Shown: positions 8,567 to 17,529, counted from the stretch's first letter. The stretch: 64,000 nucleotides of DNA from GCA-2733415 sp965178635 (GCA_965178635.1 CBCXVT010000036.1:62001-126000); one strand, 5' to 3'. The notes: generated from the sequence alone by a model not told the origin. Translations and numbers: made by a program.

Positions 8567-9439
8567 CTATAAAATATGCTTATGTGCTTTGTATGAAGAT
8601 CTTACTAACGCGCCACTTTCTACATGTCTAAATCCAAGTTCTTTACCAATTTTTTCATACTCAGCAAACTCGTCTGGAGTAACAAAACGTTGAACAGGTA
8701 GATGGTTTTTACTTGGTTGTAGGTATTGACCAATAGTTACAACATCTACATTTGCGTTTCTAATATCGTGTAAAGTTGCAATAACTTCTTCTTTTGTTTC
8801 GCCCAAACCTAGCATGATACCAGTTTTTGTACGGCGTTGCCCGTTTGCCTTTAGGTAGCGTAAAACCTCTAAGCTACGTTCGTATTTTGCTTGAATACGC
8901 ACTTCTCTAGTTAAACGTTTTACAGTTTCCATATTATGCGAAATCACTTCGGGTGCAACTTCAATCATTTTATCAAGATGTTTTTCTATACCTTGAAAAT
9001 CTGGAATTAAAGTTTCTAAAGTCGTTTCCGGATTCATTCTTCGGATAGCTTTTACAGTTTCCGTCCAAATGATAGTTCCCATGTCCTTTAAATCATCTCT
9101 ATCAACTGAAGTCAATACAGCGTGTTTAATTTTCATTAGCTTGATTGATCGTGCTACTTTTTCTGGTTCATCCCAATCTACAGTTTCTGGTCTACCAGTT
9201 TTTACACCGCAAAATCCACAAGATCGTGTACAGATATTCCCAAGAATCATAAATGTAGCTGTACCTTCTCCCCAGCATTCTCCCATATTTGGACAACTTC
9301 CAGAGGTGCAAATAGTATTTAATTTATACTTATCAACTAAACCACGTAATTCAGTATATTTTTTTCCAACAGGAAGTTTGACTTTCAGCCATTTTGGTTT
9401 TCCTTTAGGTGGTAGTACATGTGATTCTTCTGTATTCAT
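8567..9439 (-). CDS. lipA: Lipoyl synthase LipA
   Basis: The protein has 290 residues. This radical SAM enzyme inserts two sulfurs into octanoyl-carrier domains of 2-oxoacid dehydrogenases and GcvH. Both iron-sulfur clusters are intact: the auxiliary motif CX4CX5C with Cys44, Cys49 and Cys55 (CTSGSCPNMGEC), and the radical SAM CxxxCxxC with Cys70, Cys74 and Cys77 (CTRSCGFC). The C-terminal RSSYKAH has the Ser that ligates the sacrificial cluster. GTATFMILG and MLGLGET are also typical. A -7 box lies 23 nt upstream. It is first gene of the lipA-gap operon. Confidence 0.97.
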   Translation of the reverse strand: MNTEESHVLPPKGKPKWLKVKLPVGKKYTELRGLVDKYKLNTICTSGSCPNMGECWGEGTATFMILGNICTRSCGFCGVKTGRPETVDWDEPEKVARSIKLMKIKHAVLTSVDRDDLKDMGTIIWTETVKAIRRMNPETTLETLIPDFQGIEKHLDKMIEVAPEVISHNMETVKRLTREVRIQAKYERSLEVLRYLKANGQRRTKTGIMLGLGETKEEVIATLHDIRNANVDVVTIGQYLQPSKNHLPVQRFVTPDEFAEYEKIGKELGFRHVESGALVRSSYKAHKHIL

Positions 9440-9462
9440 AATATGGGTTCTTTATGAATTGG

Positions 9463-9470
9463 CAAAGATA
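9463..9470 (-). promoter_or_regulatory. Promoter -7 element of lipA-gap
   Basis: The minus strand reads TATCTTTG, a perfect TAnnTTTG, 23 nt upstream of the lipA ATG. Confidence 0.7.
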
Positions 9471-9539
9471 AAGAGAAAATACTAATTAATTGAGCGAAGG
9501 GTGCTGCAATATAGGGTAGAGGGTATTACTAAACTGTAG

Positions 9540-10106
9540 TTATTTATTTTTTGCAATAATTTCAGCAAGTAATTTTCTTGCTCGGAGTAGTTTTACCTTT
9601 ACATTGCTCATTGGTTCGTTAATTTCGTTTGCAATTTCCTTGTAACTCATTTCTTGAAAATAACGTAATTGAATGACTTCTTGATAATGAGGTTTCAGTT
9701 TTTTAATATCTCTTAACAGTTTTGCTAGGTTTTGTTCTGTAATTATTTTGTCTTCAATTGATGGCGTTTCATCAACAATATGGTGCATGTAGGCATTATC
9801 TTCTGCGGAGGTTTTTCCTGCTATTGAGGACTTGTTTTTTCGCAAGAAATCATAATGAATGTTCTTGGAAATTGTGATTAACCACGTGCTAAACTTGTAC
9901 TGCTCATCAAATAAATCTATTTTATGAAATGCTTTTGAAAAGGTTTGAATGGTAATGTCTTCAGCTTCAATTTCATTTTGAGTTCGCTTCAATTGAAAGC
10001 CATATACTTCCCTCCAATAGGTGTCTAATAAAAAATTAAACGCACTTTGTTTTCCTTTTTTTGCTTCGGAAATTTGAAATTGAACGGTTTTAGTGTTTAC
10101 TTCCAA
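9540..10106 (-). CDS. RNA polymerase sigma-70 factor, ECF subfamily
   Basis: The protein has 188 residues, with sigma region 2 (FNFLLDTYWREVYGFQLKRTQNEIEAEDITIQTFSKAFHKIDLF... FSTWLITISKN, about 22-95) and region 4 (KLKPHYQEVIQLRYFQEMSYKEIANEINEPMSNVKVKLLRARKLL, about 130-182). It directs RNA polymerase to a small alternative regulon. No anti-sigma factor or zf-HC2 protein is next to it, unlike many ECF factors. It overlaps the end of the GT2 gene by 10 nt, so the two are translationally coupled and it is last in a three-gene operon. Confidence 0.92.
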   Translation of the reverse strand: MEVNTKTVQFQISEAKKGKQSAFNFLLDTYWREVYGFQLKRTQNEIEAEDITIQTFSKAFHKIDLFDEQYKFSTWLITISKNIHYDFLRKNKSSIAGKTSAEDNAYMHHIVDETPSIEDKIITEQNLAKLLRDIKKLKPHYQEVIQLRYFQEMSYKEIANEINEPMSNVKVKLLRARKLLAEIIAKNK

Positions 10107-11203
10107 TGATTTGGTTTTGAGACCTTATTTGTGATAAATATAAGTAATTGAAATAGAACTAAAATAATTTCAAGAAAGGGAATTGCGAATATTAAATTTT
10201 GTTCTTTTAGCTTTTTAGCCGAAAATCCATATACGATGTATTGTAAAAGTATTTTAGTTCCAAAAATGGCCAATACAATTTCCCAGTTAAAAAGTGTACT
10301 TATTAATATGATGAATAGTCCCCAAAATAATAATTGCGTTGTGTAGAATAATCCTAATAAAAATTGATCTTTGAACTTGTAATGTTTAGCAGTAGAAATA
10401 TGTCTTCTTTTTTGTTGAAACCATTCCGTAAATGTTTCTGGAGCGATTGATTCTGTATGGCTTTCTTCAGAGAACTCAATACTAGTAGCTGCTTTTGTTG
10501 CGGCTTCGTTGATAAACAAATCGTCATCACCAGATTTTATAGTCATATGACTCATAAAACCATTACGATTGAAAAATTCTGTTTTGTGATAGGCTAAATT
10601 TCTACCTACGCCCATATATGGATTTCCAGCTTTTGCATATGAAAAATATTGAATTGCAGTTAATAAGGTTTCAAACCTTATTAAGGCATTTAAAAGTGAG
10701 TGTTTTTTCTTTTTATAAGCACCATAACCTAAAACGAACTTGGTTTTCTCAGAAAAATGAGCGCTCATTGTTGTAATCCATGCCTTTGATTTTGGCATAC
10801 AATCCGCATCACAAAACAATAAATGATCATGTGTACTAGCTTTAATACCTAATGTTAATGCGTATTTTTTATTCCCCCAAAAAGCCTCATTGTTTTCAAC
10901 ATTTACAATCTTAATATTTTTATGTTGAGCTTGAAAAGATTCCATGATTTCTAAAGTATCATCATAAGATGCATCGTTAATGAGGACAATTTCAAAATTT
11001 GGATAGTCTTGATTTATAATTCCAGGAAGAAAATTTTTTAGATTTTCAACTTCATTTTTAGCGCAAATGATTACAGATACAGGATAAGTACTTGATTTAA
11101 GATTCTTGTTTTTAGCAAAAGCAAATAGACTAAAACCAAATAAGTAATATAGTAGTTGTATTGCTGTAACTGCGATGAAAACGTACAGTAAAATTGTAAG
11201 CAT
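10097..11203 (-). CDS. Membrane-bound family 2 glycosyltransferase
   Basis: The protein has 368 residues. An N-terminal membrane helix (residues 1-30) is followed by a GT-A catalytic domain: VSVIICAKNEVENL, VLINDASYDDT, the metal-binding DxD in LLFCDADCMP, GDDDLF as likely acceptor/base motif, and QQKRRHIS, a variant of the QxxRW motif of processive GT2 enzymes. Two to three membrane helices follow at the C-terminus (about 280-360). It transfers a sugar from a nucleotide sugar at the inner membrane; donor and product are unknown. Cotranscription with an ECF sigma factor suggests an envelope-related role, which is inference. Confidence 0.88.
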   Translation of the reverse strand: MLTILLYVFIAVTAIQLLYYLFGFSLFAFAKNKNLKSSTYPVSVIICAKNEVENLKNFLPGIINQDYPNFEIVLINDASYDDTLEIMESFQAQHKNIKIVNVENNEAFWGNKKYALTLGIKASTHDHLLFCDADCMPKSKAWITTMSAHFSEKTKFVLGYGAYKKKKHSLLNALIRFETLLTAIQYFSYAKAGNPYMGVGRNLAYHKTEFFNRNGFMSHMTIKSGDDDLFINEAATKAATSIEFSEESHTESIAPETFTEWFQQKRRHISTAKHYKFKDQFLLGLFYTTQLLFWGLFIILISTLFNWEIVLAIFGTKILLQYIVYGFSAKKLKEQNLIFAIPFLEIILVLFQLLIFITNKVSKPNHWK

Positions 11204-11234
11204 AAGTTTTAAAGACTAGAAATATAGAAAAGAA

Positions 11235-11441
11235 TTAATTGTCATGTTGAGGTTCGGTACACGTGCCAAATTCTTCTGCAGGTTTACCACAAAAGCCACA
11301 TGGCTCTCCAGACTCATTTAAAACGGGGTTTTGACTAGCACATGTGCCAGAAAATTCACCGTCTTTTTTAGCCCAAAGTTTAATCGCGATACCTAAAACG
11401 CCAAGGCCTAATAATCCTATTGTCAATAAAAAAAGCTTCAT
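11235..11441 (-). CDS. Small Cys-rich membrane-anchored protein, unknown function
   Basis: The protein has 68 residues. One N-terminal hydrophobic helix (FLLTIGLLGLGVLGIAIKLW) precedes a soluble tail with four Cys: GTCASQN, EPCGFCGKP and GTCTEP. The CxxC plus two flanking Cys could form a small metal or disulfide knot, but I recognise no named domain. Similar short ORFs are found in other flavobacteria as membrane or secreted proteins. A perfect -7 box 16 nt upstream and 31 nt to the next gene make it the first gene of the GT2-sigma operon. It is conserved-looking rather than random: good composition, signal anchor, terminator on its upstream side. Confidence 0.75.
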   Translation of the reverse strand: MKLFLLTIGLLGLGVLGIAIKLWAKKDGEFSGTCASQNPVLNESGEPCGFCGKPAEEFGTCTEPQHDN

Positions 11442-11457
11442 TTGAATGTATTTATGA

Positions 11458-11465
11458 CAAAGATA
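11458..11465 (-). promoter_or_regulatory. Promoter -7 element of the Cys-rich peptide - GT2 - sigma operon
   Basis: The minus strand reads TATCTTTG, 16 nt before the ATG at 11441. Confidence 0.65.
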
Positions 11466-11479
11466 AACATAAAAACATA

Positions 11480-11506
11480 AAAGGGACTCGAATTTCGAGT
11501 CCCTTT
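11480..11506 (-). terminator. Terminator after the M1 peptidase gene
   Basis: A perfect 11-bp stem AAAGGGACTCG / CGAGTCCCTTT with a 5-nt loop. It lies downstream of the minus-strand gene ending at 11527. Confidence 0.8.
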
Positions 11507-11526
11507 ATGTTTGTGTTTTGATAATT

Positions 11527-13185
11527 TTATTTGCTCTCTTTAGATTTGAAATAGAAGTTTTTGTTAACGTTGAACGACTTTATGTTTTCTGTAATTTTTT
11601 GTGAGTTTGTTTTAGTAGAAACATTTAACCAAACATTCTTATTGTTTATTTTAACCTTTACTGGTATGTTAAAGTTATCTACAGTATTGGTAAATTTAAA
11701 ACAGACTTTGTTTTTTTTAATTTTGTACTCTAATACAGGAATTTTTATAGTTCTTAAATATTGATCAAAAAAGCCTTCCAAATCTAAATTAGCTTTCTCA
11801 CTAATATAATCTTCTACTTGTTTAGTGGTAACTTGTTGATGATAAAATTCAGAGTTTAAACCACGTAATATTTCGCGCCATTTATCATCATTATTAATTA
11901 TCTGACGTAAAGTGTGTAACATATTTGCGCCTTTGTAATACATGTCTCCAGATCCTTCTTGATTTACATTATAAACGCCAATTAGAGGTTTGTCATTTTG
12001 TATAGATCTTCTTGTACCAATAACATACTCTTCGGCTTCTTTAGTTGAAAAATGATAATCAATAAATAAACTTTCGGAATAGGCAGTAAAACTTTCATGT
12101 ATCCACATATCAGCAACATCTTTATTGGTGATGTTGTTGGCAAACCATTCATGGCCACTTTCATGAACTATAATAAAATCAAATTTTAGACCTATACCTG
12201 TACCGCTCAAATCTGTACCTAAATACCCATTTCTATATTTGTTACCGTAAGTAACAGAACTTTGGTGTTCCATACCTAAATATGGTGCTTCAACAAGTTT
12301 ATAACTGTCTTCATAAAATGGATATGGTCCAAACCAGTGTTCAAAGGCAGTTAAGGTCATTTTTGCTTGTTTGAATTGCGCTTTAGCTTTGTCTAAATTG
12401 TCTTTTAAAACCCAATAATCACAATCTAAGATTCCTTTTTCCCCTTTAAATTTTTCTGAGAAATGCACATAGTCACCTATGTTGATATTCACGCCGTAAT
12501 TATTAATAGGATTTTTTACTTGCCAACGGAATAGTTTTTTCTTGATTTCTTTTAAATGAATAGATTCTATCAACCTACCGTTTGATACATTCGTTAAATG
12601 TTCAGGTACTGTTACCGAGATTAGTGCGCCGTTATCTGGCTCATCATAGTCATGATCTTTGTTTGGCCACCAAATACTCGCACCAATGCCTTGATTTGCT
12701 GATGCAATAAAATCGACGCCATTGTTGTCTTTTCTCCAAGTAATTCCCCCAGACCAAGGTGGATTTTTGCTTTCTGTTGGTTGGCCTTCAAAATAAACTG
12801 ATATTGAATGATGAGTAGTTTTTTGAAGTTCATTTGGAAAATCTACCCAATACACATTACCTTCTCTTTTAAAAGGTAGTGGTTGATCTATTAAATTATT
12901 GTGATGTAGTATTTTGGTGATTTGCATTGGTTCTTGTAAATCCAATTGCATACGATTGTAAGCGTTTAAAACTTCAAAAGAAATTTTGTTAACACCCTTT
13001 AATCTTTTTGTTTCTGGGAATACTTCAACGGATAAATCATAGTGAGTAACATTCCACCAAGCGCGTTCAGGTGTTATGCTACCTCGTAAAGTGTCTTGCC
13101 TGGTGTGTTTTTCTTGATGATCAAAAAGCCCGTTTTGAGCAAATGTCAATAATGGTAATAGTAAAAAAAGTTGTAGTAATTTCAT
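11527..13185 (-). CDS. M1 family zinc metallopeptidase, secreted
   Basis: The protein has 552 residues. A signal peptide (MKLLQLFLLLPLLTFAQ) is followed by the M1 N-terminal beta domain and then the gluzincin catalytic domain. The exopeptidase motif appears as YLGMEHQ, a GxMEN variant. The zinc site is HESGH (about residue 341) with the third ligand 18 residues on in WIHESFTAYSE. The catalytic Tyr region GDMYYKGANMLHTLR is present. It has no C-terminal HEAT-like domain IV, so it is the short form common in Bacteroidota. It likely trims peptides in the periplasm or outside. It has its own terminator and follows murB by 46 nt. Confidence 0.93.
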   Translation of the reverse strand: MKLLQLFLLLPLLTFAQNGLFDHQEKHTRQDTLRGSITPERAWWNVTHYDLSVEVFPETKRLKGVNKISFEVLNAYNRMQLDLQEPMQITKILHHNNLIDQPLPFKREGNVYWVDFPNELQKTTHHSISVYFEGQPTESKNPPWSGGITWRKDNNGVDFIASANQGIGASIWWPNKDHDYDEPDNGALISVTVPEHLTNVSNGRLIESIHLKEIKKKLFRWQVKNPINNYGVNINIGDYVHFSEKFKGEKGILDCDYWVLKDNLDKAKAQFKQAKMTLTAFEHWFGPYPFYEDSYKLVEAPYLGMEHQSSVTYGNKYRNGYLGTDLSGTGIGLKFDFIIVHESGHEWFANNITNKDVADMWIHESFTAYSESLFIDYHFSTKEAEEYVIGTRRSIQNDKPLIGVYNVNQEGSGDMYYKGANMLHTLRQIINNDDKWREILRGLNSEFYHQQVTTKQVEDYISEKANLDLEGFFDQYLRTIKIPVLEYKIKKNKVCFKFTNTVDNFNIPVKVKINNKNVWLNVSTKTNSQKITENIKSFNVNKNFYFKSKESK

Positions 13186-13231
13186 TAGTCGTATCGTTTA
13201 TGCGATAAAAATAATGATAAAAAAGCTAAGA

Positions 13232-14245
13232 TTAGTAAATATTGACTTCTGGATTGATTTCAATTCCAAATTTTTCAAAAACAGTAGCTTTTATGTTCAT
13301 GGCTAAATTCCAAATATCTTCACCAGTTGCATTGCCATAATTCACCAAAACTAAAGCTTGATTTTTATGTACGCCAGCATCACCAAAACGTTTGCCTTTA
13401 AAACCAGCTTGCTCTATAAGCCAACCTGCAGGTATCTTGGTTTCGGTATCTGAAACAGAATAACTTGGTGCTTCTGGAAAGTCTGAAATAAACTTTTGAA
13501 ATATTGAGTTCAATACAATTGGATTTTTAAAAAAACTACCGCTATTCCCTAATTCTTTTGGGTCTGGTAATTTAGACTGACGAATTGCTATAACTGCATT
13601 TGAAATATCTGAAAGGGTAGGGTTTGTGATATTTTTTGATGCCAATTCTGTTTCAATAGCACCGTAAGATGTATTTGTTTTATGATTGCGTTTTGTAAGA
13701 TTAAAGGTAACAGATGTAATGATGTATTGTCCTTTAAGTTGATTTTTGAATACAGAGTTTCTATATCCAAAACGGCAATCTTCTTTAGCGAAAGTTTTTA
13801 TTTCTCCGGTAGATATTTTAATAGCATCACAGGAAATAAAATTGTCTTTTAACTCTTTTCCATAAGCGCCAATGTTTTGAATGGGAGCTGTCCCTACATT
13901 TCCAGGGATTAATGACATATTCTCTAAGCCACCAAAATTTCTTTCAAGACACCATAAAATAAACTCATGCCAGTTTTCACCAGCATGAGCTTTAATATGT
14001 ACATAATCATCATCCTGATTAATGACCTCGATGCCTTTAATATTCAGGTGTATAACTAATGGAGTTTCAATATTTTTAGTCAATAACATGTTGCTTCCGC
14101 CACCTAACAAAAACTTCTCAGGATAATCAAGTTTTATGATGTCTTGAATATCTGAAATTGAATTAGCTTCAACAAAATTATTTGCAAAAACTTCAATACC
14201 AAATGTATTGTAATTCTTTAAAGAGATGTTATGACGTATGTTCAA
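13232..14245 (-). CDS. murB: UDP-N-acetylmuramate dehydrogenase MurB
   Basis: The protein has 337 residues. This FAD enzyme reduces UDP-GlcNAc-enolpyruvate with NADPH to UDP-MurNAc in peptidoglycan synthesis. Motifs: NTFGIEVFA, FLLGGGSNMLL (FAD), IPGNVGTAPIQNIGAYG, CRFGYRNSVFK, GNSGSFFKNP (catalytic Ser as proton donor), AGWLIEQAGFKG, and the C-terminal EINPEVNIY with the conserved Glu. It has the type I (E. coli-like) architecture, with the extra loop. Starts 5 nt after the aminotransferase stop, so co-transcribed with it. Confidence 0.95.
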   Translation of the reverse strand: MNIRHNISLKNYNTFGIEVFANNFVEANSISDIQDIIKLDYPEKFLLGGGSNMLLTKNIETPLVIHLNIKGIEVINQDDDYVHIKAHAGENWHEFILWCLERNFGGLENMSLIPGNVGTAPIQNIGAYGKELKDNFISCDAIKISTGEIKTFAKEDCRFGYRNSVFKNQLKGQYIITSVTFNLTKRNHKTNTSYGAIETELASKNITNPTLSDISNAVIAIRQSKLPDPKELGNSGSFFKNPIVLNSIFQKFISDFPEAPSYSVSDTETKIPAGWLIEQAGFKGKRFGDAGVHKNQALVLVNYGNATGEDIWNLAMNIKATVFEKFGIEINPEVNIY

Positions 14246-14250
14246 AATAG

Positions 14251-15444
14251 TTATAATTTTTTATAAACTGATAAAGCTTCTTTTAAAATATTTGCAGAGG
14301 CGATAAGGTCTTCATTTTTTAAGACATATGCAATTCTAATTTGATTTAATCCAACTCCTGGAGTAGAGTAAAATCCTGCTGCTGGAGCAACCATAATTGT
14401 TTTACCATTAACATTGAATTTTTCTAACAACCATTGTGCAAAATCATCTGCATTTTCAATTGGTAATTCTGCAATACAATAAAAAGCTCCTTTTGGAGTC
14501 GCTACTTTTACGCCTTCAATTTTTTGTAATTCGGCAATTAATGTATTTCTGCGCGAAGTGTATTCTTCAATAACATCATCAAAATAACTTTGCGGTGTTT
14601 CCAAAGCGGCTTCTGAAGCTATTTGTGCGTATGTTGGTGGGCTCAGTCTTGCTTGAGCAAACTTTAATGCTGTTGCCATGAACTCTTTGTTTCTTGAAAC
14701 AATGCAACCAATACGTGCACCACACATGCTATAGCGTTTTGAAACTGAATCAATAACTATTGTGTTTTCATCTAAGTTTTCTTCAGCTAAAACAGAATGG
14801 TGTGTTAAGCCGTCATATGCAAATTCTCTATAAACTTCATCTGCGATTAAAAACAAATCATGCTTCTTAACAATTTCTGCTAATTTTTTAATTTCTTCTT
14901 TAGAATATAGATATCCGGTAGGGTTACCAGGATTACAAATTAAAATAGCTTTGGTGTTCTTAGTAATTAATTTTTCAAATTCTTCAATGGCAGGTAAAGC
15001 AAATCCATCATCGATGTTTGACATTACCGGAACAACTTTAATTCCAGATGCTGTTGAAAAACCGTTATAATTAGCGTAAAAAGGTTCAGGAATAATAACT
15101 TCATCACCTTGATCCATAATACTACCAAAAGTAAATAATAAGGCTTCAGAACCTCCAGTGGTAACAATGATATCATTATGTGTAACGGCCACACTGTGTT
15201 TGCTATAATACTCAGCAATTTTAATGCGATATTCTTCAGATCCCTCAGAACGAGAATATGCTAATACATCTAGAGTGTTGTTTTTAATTGCATCAAGCGC
15301 AATTTGTGGTGTTTTAATGTCCGGTTGACCAATATTTAAATGATAAACCTTAGTTCCTTTTTTTTTAGCTTCTTCCGCAAATGGCACTAATTTTCTAATT
15401 GGCGATTGTGGCATTGCATGACCTTTGATTGAAATTTTCGGCAT
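14251..15444 (-). CDS. Pyridoxal phosphate-dependent aminotransferase, class I (aspartate aminotransferase-like)
   Basis: The protein has 397 residues. It has the fold type I layout: PDIKTPQ, TGGSEALLF, ICNPGNPTGYLYS, DEVYREFAYDG, and the PLP Lys in VIDSVSKRYSMCGARIGC, then the C-terminal PGVGLNQIRIAYVL with the substrate-binding Arg. Family I-gamma members act on aspartate, aromatic or related amino acids, and the exact substrate cannot be read from sequence. Start ATG 15444 is supported by a -7 box 22 nt upstream. It heads an operon with murB, without obvious functional link. Confidence 0.9.
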   Translation of the reverse strand: MPKISIKGHAMPQSPIRKLVPFAEEAKKKGTKVYHLNIGQPDIKTPQIALDAIKNNTLDVLAYSRSEGSEEYRIKIAEYYSKHSVAVTHNDIIVTTGGSEALLFTFGSIMDQGDEVIIPEPFYANYNGFSTASGIKVVPVMSNIDDGFALPAIEEFEKLITKNTKAILICNPGNPTGYLYSKEEIKKLAEIVKKHDLFLIADEVYREFAYDGLTHHSVLAEENLDENTIVIDSVSKRYSMCGARIGCIVSRNKEFMATALKFAQARLSPPTYAQIASEAALETPQSYFDDVIEEYTSRRNTLIAELQKIEGVKVATPKGAFYCIAELPIENADDFAQWLLEKFNVNGKTIMVAPAAGFYSTPGVGLNQIRIAYVLKNEDLIASANILKEALSVYKKL

Positions 15445-15466
15445 GTTATTATTTTTTTAGAGCCTC

Positions 15467-15474
15467 CAAAATTA
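15467..15474 (-). promoter_or_regulatory. Promoter -7 element of the aminotransferase-murB operon
   Basis: The minus strand reads TAATTTTG, a perfect TAnnTTTG, 22 nt before the ATG at 15444. Confidence 0.6.
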
Positions 15475-15577
15475 CACTTTTTATTGTAATTCAATGACCT
15501 TTTAAAAGCGTTAATTAGTGTTAAAAAAATATTTTTTATGATATAAAATTGTAACTTTTTATTCAAAGACTTTACAT

Positions 15578-16903
15578 ATGAGAATTTCATTACACTTACA
15601 TATTATATTAGTAACCACATTTCTTATGGTAAATTCACTTTTTGCACAATCTACTTTTGAATTTGTAAGCAAGAAGAAAACCGCTAAGATTCCTTTTAAA
15701 TTAGTGAGTAATTTGATTGTAATACCTGTAAAAGTAAATGGTACAGAACTTTCCTTTTTGTTAGATACAGGTGTAAAAGAAACAATTTTATTTAACGTAA
15801 GTAAGGTAGATTCAATAGCGTTAAATAGTGCAGAGGTGTTTAGTATTAAAGGTGCAAACGATGTTGAAGTTAGTGCTCTGAAGTCAAAAAATAATATTTT
15901 TGAAGTTGAAAATATAAAGAGTAGTGATCAGGTTGTTTATGTTGCATTTAATCAAGAATCAAACCTATCTGCTTATTTGGGAGAAGAAATTCACGGTATT
16001 CTTGGATATCATTTTTTTAAAGATTTTGTTGTTGAATTTGCTTATGATCATGAATTTGTAAAAGTTTATGAAAAAGGAAAGTTTAGAAGTAAATGGAAGC
16101 GTTATAAAGAGGTTGATTTGAAATTATTAAAAGGGAAACCTTATGTGAAAGCAAAATTAGGAAGAGATGTTGTGGATAATTTCTTGTTAGATACAGGAAT
16201 GAGTGATGGGTTGTGGGTGTTTAAAGAAGATACTGTGTCGACTAACTTTTTTGGATATTATGAAGATTATTTAGGAATGACTGTTTCTGGTGAAATTTTA
16301 GGTAAAAGGAGTAAGGTTAAGGAGCTGGGCTTTGTTGGAGAAACATTTAATGAGGTGAAAATTTCATATCCACATATGCACTTACTACCAGATGAGTTGA
16401 AGAATTTTTCAGAAAGAGCAGGAAGTATTGGTGGCGATTTGCTAAAACGATTTACGATAGTGTTTGATTATGCAAGCTCAAAAATGTACATGAAACCAAA
16501 TAAACACATAAATGATCCGTTTTATTACAATAAATCAGGAATAGTTATCCGCCAAGATGGAGAGGCGAACGAAAAGAATAATAACAATAAATTAATTAAA
16601 AATTTAAAAGAAAATAACTTTATTTCTTATGTAGATTTAACATACCTATTAGCACCTGAATTTATTATTGACCATGTAAGAGAAGATTCACCAGCAGCCA
16701 TGGCAGGAGTTTTGAAAGATGATGTTTTGTTAGAAGTTAATGGAAACAAGACTCATAAGTATAATTTAAAAACCTTAAATTCTTTTTTTTATGACAAAGA
16801 GAATAAAGAAGTGAAAATAAAATTACAACGTAAAGGTCAAGTTTTAGAAAAAACCTTTCTATTAAAATCACCTTTAAAAAAAACAGCATTAGTTCAAAAT
16901 TGA
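15578..16903 (+). CDS. Retropepsin-like aspartyl protease with C-terminal PDZ domain, secreted
   Basis: The protein has 441 residues. A signal peptide (residues 1-23, ending LFAQ) precedes two retropepsin-like lobes, each with the catalytic hallmark: FLLDTGVKETILF (about 65) and FLLDTGMSDGLWVF (about 208). Both lobes thus supply an Asp within one chain, as in pepsin-type enzymes. GGDLLKRFTIVFDY ends the second lobe. A PDZ domain follows (about 360-430: VREDSPAAMAGVLKDDVLLEVNGNKT). It is probably a periplasmic protease; the substrate is unknown. The last codons form the left arm of the terminator hairpin. Confidence 0.88.
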   Translation: MRISLHLHIILVTTFLMVNSLFAQSTFEFVSKKKTAKIPFKLVSNLIVIPVKVNGTELSFLLDTGVKETILFNVSKVDSIALNSAEVFSIKGANDVEVSALKSKNNIFEVENIKSSDQVVYVAFNQESNLSAYLGEEIHGILGYHFFKDFVVEFAYDHEFVKVYEKGKFRSKWKRYKEVDLKLLKGKPYVKAKLGRDVVDNFLLDTGMSDGLWVFKEDTVSTNFFGYYEDYLGMTVSGEILGKRSKVKELGFVGETFNEVKISYPHMHLLPDELKNFSERAGSIGGDLLKRFTIVFDYASSKMYMKPNKHINDPFYYNKSGIVIRQDGEANEKNNNNKLIKNLKENNFISYVDLTYLLAPEFIIDHVREDSPAAMAGVLKDDVLLEVNGNKTHKYNLKTLNSFFYDKENKEVKIKLQRKGQVLEKTFLLKSPLKKTALVQN

Positions 16904-16921
16904 ACTAATGCTGTTTTTTTT
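16877..16921 (+). terminator. Bidirectional terminator overlapping the protease stop codon
   Basis: A long perfect stem AACAGCATTAGTTCA / TGAACTAATGCTGTT, loop AAAT, with A and T runs outside. The TGA stop (16901-16903) is the first part of the right arm, so it lies across the end of the CDS. It also serves the convergent DUF1573 gene. Confidence 0.93.
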
Positions 16922-16936
16922 AAAGACGTTGGCGGG

Positions 16937-17383
16937 TTATTGATCCATAATGGATTTTGTTGTACGTTCTTCTTTTTTTTCTAGTATACTGCTATTATCT
17001 ACTTTTTTTACTTCACCTTTTATTTTTAAATGTGATACACCATTTTTTGTATTAGTTGCATTAGAAGTTACAGTAATTGTTTTCCTAATGAATCCAGTTC
17101 GTTTGGTGTCATACTTCACTTCAATTTCTCCTTTTTCTCCAGGCTTAATTGGGGCTGTAGGCTTTTTAGGAACTGTACAACCACAACTAGATTTTACATT
17201 TGTAATTACTAAAGGTGCATTACCGGTATTTGTAAATTCAAACACACGAATACCATTACTACCGTTTTCAATTTTACCATAATCTATAGTGTTGTCTTTA
17301 AATTCAATTTTAGCAACAGTTTCTTGAGCATAAGTTGTTAAGCAAATCATGCTAAAAAAGAATATAGTAAATAGCTTTTTCAT
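16937..17383 (-). CDS. DUF1573 domain-containing secreted protein
   Basis: The protein has 148 residues. A signal peptide (MKKLFTIFFFSMICLTTYAQ) is followed by one DUF1573 Ig-like (ASH/MSP-type) domain: FEFTNTGNAPLVITNVKSSCGCTVPKKP, IKPGEKGEIEVKYDTKRTGFIRKTITVTSNA. The SCGCT motif is the family signature. The C-terminal tail is charged. The function is unknown; many copies exist in Bacteroidota, probably as periplasmic or surface-exposed adaptors. It is a single gene, divergent from valS. Confidence 0.9.
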   Translation of the reverse strand: MKKLFTIFFFSMICLTTYAQETVAKIEFKDNTIDYGKIENGSNGIRVFEFTNTGNAPLVITNVKSSCGCTVPKKPTAPIKPGEKGEIEVKYDTKRTGFIRKTITVTSNATNTKNGVSHLKIKGEVKKVDNSSILEKKEERTTKSIMDQ

Positions 17384-17529
17384 CTTAAATATAATTATGG
17401 GCTAAAAAATATTCGACCCTGGTTTAATAATTAAAAACATAGGTTTCAAATATAAGAATTTTATGTTTTTGTTATGTAAAAAGAACTCAAAGAAATTATT
17501 AAATACTTTTTAAATACCTCCTTAATAGT

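Noticed and set aside
9069..9485. 138-codon ORF antisense to lipA
   Set aside because: Shadow over conserved Cys motifs; it crosses the lipA promoter.
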